A DNA stretch of 32,398 nt from JBKHJA01 sp046538375 (lineage in GTDB: Bacteria; Acidobacteriota; Aminicenantia; Aminicenantales; Aminicenantaceae): positions 1-32,398 of the forward strand of contig JBKHJA010000020.1 of NCBI GenBank assembly GCA_046538375.1, written 5' to 3'. A program made the position numbers and the translations under genes. Below the pieces are notes generated by a model that was given only the letters and a program-made list of their open reading frames with translations, was not told the origin of the DNA and ran no database searches. Shown here piece by piece: positions 30,916-32,398 of the stretch; positions within the stretch are counted from its first letter, which is position 1, and every line of letters begins with the position of its first letter.

Positions 30916-32145
30916 TCATTTTGTATTTTTCTCTGATTCTTTGATCACCACTGAACAGGCCATATCCCCTACGATATTGGTGGTGGTTCGGCACATGTCC
31001 AGGAATCTGTCCACGCCCAAAATCAGAGCGATTCCCTCCAGAGGTATGCCCATCTGTTTGAGCACCATGGCCAGGGTGATGATTCCAGCAGCCGGGACGC
31101 CGGCTGCTCCCACAGAGGCCAGAGTGGCCATCATCACAATGGTGACCTGATTCATCAGAGTCAAGGGGATGCCGTAGATTTGGGCGATGAATACAGCAGC
31201 CACTCCCTGATAAAGGGCTGTGCCGTCCATGTTGATGGTGGCGCCGAGGGGGATGACGAAACTGGAGTACTCACGCGACACACCGATGTGTTCCACACAT
31301 TCCATGCTTACAGGAAGAGCGGCATTGGAACTGGAGGTGGAGAAGGCAATGATCATCGCTTCTTTGACAGCTTTGAAAAAGCGGAGAGGATTCAAATGGC
31401 CCAGAAAGCTCAGGGTCAAGCTGTTTATGCTGAGAGTATAAATAAAAAGGCCTCCGATCACCACCAGAGAATATTTGAGAAGTGTGACCAGGATGTTAAC
31501 ACCATACTGGCCGATAACAGAGGCGATAAGGGCCAAAACTCCGTAGGGAGCAAGCCTCATAGCAATATGCACGACCTGAATGATGGCGTCATTCACCCCA
31601 TCCAGGAATTTTATCAGGATGGCTGACTTTTCTTTTTTTATGAGAGTCAGGATGATGCCGAACAGAAGGGCCAGGAAGATGACCTGGAGCATATTTCCTT
31701 CCACCAAGGATTGCACGGGATTGGTAGGAACAATCCCCACCAGGACTTCTACGGCCGATGGCTTTTCTGAAATTTTTTCAATATCCACCTGGGCTTTGGA
31801 TTCATAATTCTTGTAAAGTTGTGTTCTCACTTCTTCGTCCAGCCCTGAGCCGGGTTTGACCACATTGGCCAGAAACAGGCCGATGGAAATGGCCACCGTG
31901 GTGGTGATGGTGAAGTAGAGGATTGTTTTTATGCCGATGCGCCCCAGTTTTTTTATATCCCCCAGACTGGCTGTTCCCAGCATCAGCGAGACCAGAACCA
32001 GAGGAACCACGATCATGGTGATCAGGCGGAGGAAGATGGTGCCCACAGGCTCGATGATCTGTGCTTTTTCCCCAAACCCCAGGCCCACCACCACCCCCAG
32101 CACCAACCCGATAAATATCTTTGTGTGAAGCTTTATCTTCTTCAT
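30916..32145 (-). CDS. Dicarboxylate/amino acid:cation symporter (DctA/GltP family)
   Basis: A 409-residue inner-membrane carrier of the DAACS family. It has about eight membrane segments plus the two re-entrant hairpins. Visible motifs are the serine-rich tip SSSNAALPVSME, the sodium-binding NMDGTALYQG, the second hairpin tip GVPAAG and DRFLDMCRTTTNIVGD. The Asp and Arg in that last motif bind the amino and side-chain carboxylate groups of glutamate or aspartate in GltPh, so acidic substrates are likely. The ATG at 32145 lacks a Shine-Dalgarno sequence; a TATAAC ten bases upstream hints at another short leader. It is a single gene with the second GGGGAC repeat upstream. Confidence 0.92.
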   Translation of the reverse strand: MKKIKLHTKIFIGLVLGVVVGLGFGEKAQIIEPVGTIFLRLITMIVVPLVLVSLMLGTASLGDIKKLGRIGIKTILYFTITTTVAISIGLFLANVVKPGSGLDEEVRTQLYKNYESKAQVDIEKISEKPSAVEVLVGIVPTNPVQSLVEGNMLQVIFLALLFGIILTLIKKEKSAILIKFLDGVNDAIIQVVHIAMRLAPYGVLALIASVIGQYGVNILVTLLKYSLVVIGGLFIYTLSINSLTLSFLGHLNPLRFFKAVKEAMIIAFSTSSSNAALPVSMECVEHIGVSREYSSFVIPLGATINMDGTALYQGVAAVFIAQIYGIPLTLMNQVTIVMMATLASVGAAGVPAAGIITLAMVLKQMGIPLEGIALILGVDRFLDMCRTTTNIVGDMACSVVIKESEKNTK

Positions 32146-32310
32146 ATTGTGCTTGGTTATAAGCTGCGGTTCATAATTTTAAACAGCCGGTCACGGCGAA
32201 ATGGGAAGAATATGATATCCACTTGTGAACACTAAGTCAATTTTCTATGGTTCTCCGTAAGCATTTCTTTTCCGTGATAGGGAGTGAGGGTGGGAGGTCG
32301 TCAGGGAAAG

Positions 32311-32393
32311 AAAATGGGGACGTGTACCCATTTCAACCAATTTCTATCATGTATTAATACTAAATCCGGAAATAGGTAACATGTCCCCATTTT
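32311..32393. repeat. GGGGAC palindromic repeat, copy 2
   Basis: Ends AAAATGGGGACGTGTACC and, inverted, AAAATGGGGACATGTTACC, around a loop almost identical to copy 1 at 11234-11320. The block AAGCATTTC..TTTCCGTGATAG also precedes it (about 32258-32280), closer than in copy 1 (about 30 bases instead of 70). The rest of 32146-32398 upstream of the symporter gene holds nothing else I can support. Confidence 0.7.
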
Positions 32394-32398
32394 TTTTT

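Overview
The window reads as a stretch of chromosome from an uncultured Gram-negative bacterium. An outer-membrane-associated tol-pal operon, a lipoprotein Pal and a heptosyltransferase-like GT9 enzyme argue for two membranes. The VWFA-related secreted protein (a domain family typical of Acidobacteria) and the overall gene style suggest Acidobacteriota or a relative such as Candidatus Aminicenantes. That placement is an inference from protein families, not a measured phylogeny. The gene content is mostly housekeeping. I see no tRNA, rRNA, CRISPR array or recognisable transposase.

Layout, left to right. (1) 1-5293, minus strand: a very large membrane/spermidine-synthase-like/TPR fusion that runs off the left edge, preceded by a secreted VWFA-like protein. 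(2) 5383-11079, minus strand: tolQ-tolR-tolA-tolB-pal-cpoB, then ssb and a small cupin. (3) 11104-11449: a palindromic repeat and a strong promoter with a dyad operator. (4) 11450-13465, plus strand: a KtrB/KtrA potassium uptake pair. (5) 13657-16002, minus strand: an MrfA-type DNA repair helicase. (6) 16003-16611: a gene-free stretch with a palindromic element. (7) 16612-20820, plus strand: uvrA-holB-ricT, closed by a hairpin terminator. (8) 20903-22118, minus strand: an ECF sigma factor and its anti-sigma factor, divergent from an HD-GYP phosphodiesterase (22225-23190, plus). (9) 23244-27695, minus strand: ftsK followed directly by a LutB-LutA-like iron-sulfur fusion. (10) 27699-28128: a second, larger palindromic element. 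(11) 28129-30811, minus strand: GT9, a polyprenol-phosphate mannosyltransferase and ksgA. (12) 30916-32145, minus strand: a dicarboxylate/glutamate symporter, with a second copy of the 11.2-kb repeat upstream at the window edge.

The clearest new signals are not in the proteins. First, several genes (uvrA, ftsK, the ECF sigma gene, perhaps tolQ) have a good -10 hexamer only 6-8 bases from, or about 14 bases before, the start codon, which predicts leaderless or nearly leaderless mRNAs; this also corrects several starts. Second, two intergenic palindromic elements (271 and 312 bp) share TCCCAAAGT-type ends and an internal AGGAAATGTCTCC block, so they look like members of one undescribed family. 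Third, an 83-87 bp GGGGACATGT...ACGTGTCCCC repeat occurs twice. Fourth, ktrB has no ATG, GTG or TTG at its expected start: a strong ribosome binding site points to ATC. Protein-level oddities are a UvrA lacking about 100 residues of its insertion domain and a spermidine-synthase domain with two altered substrate-binding positions.
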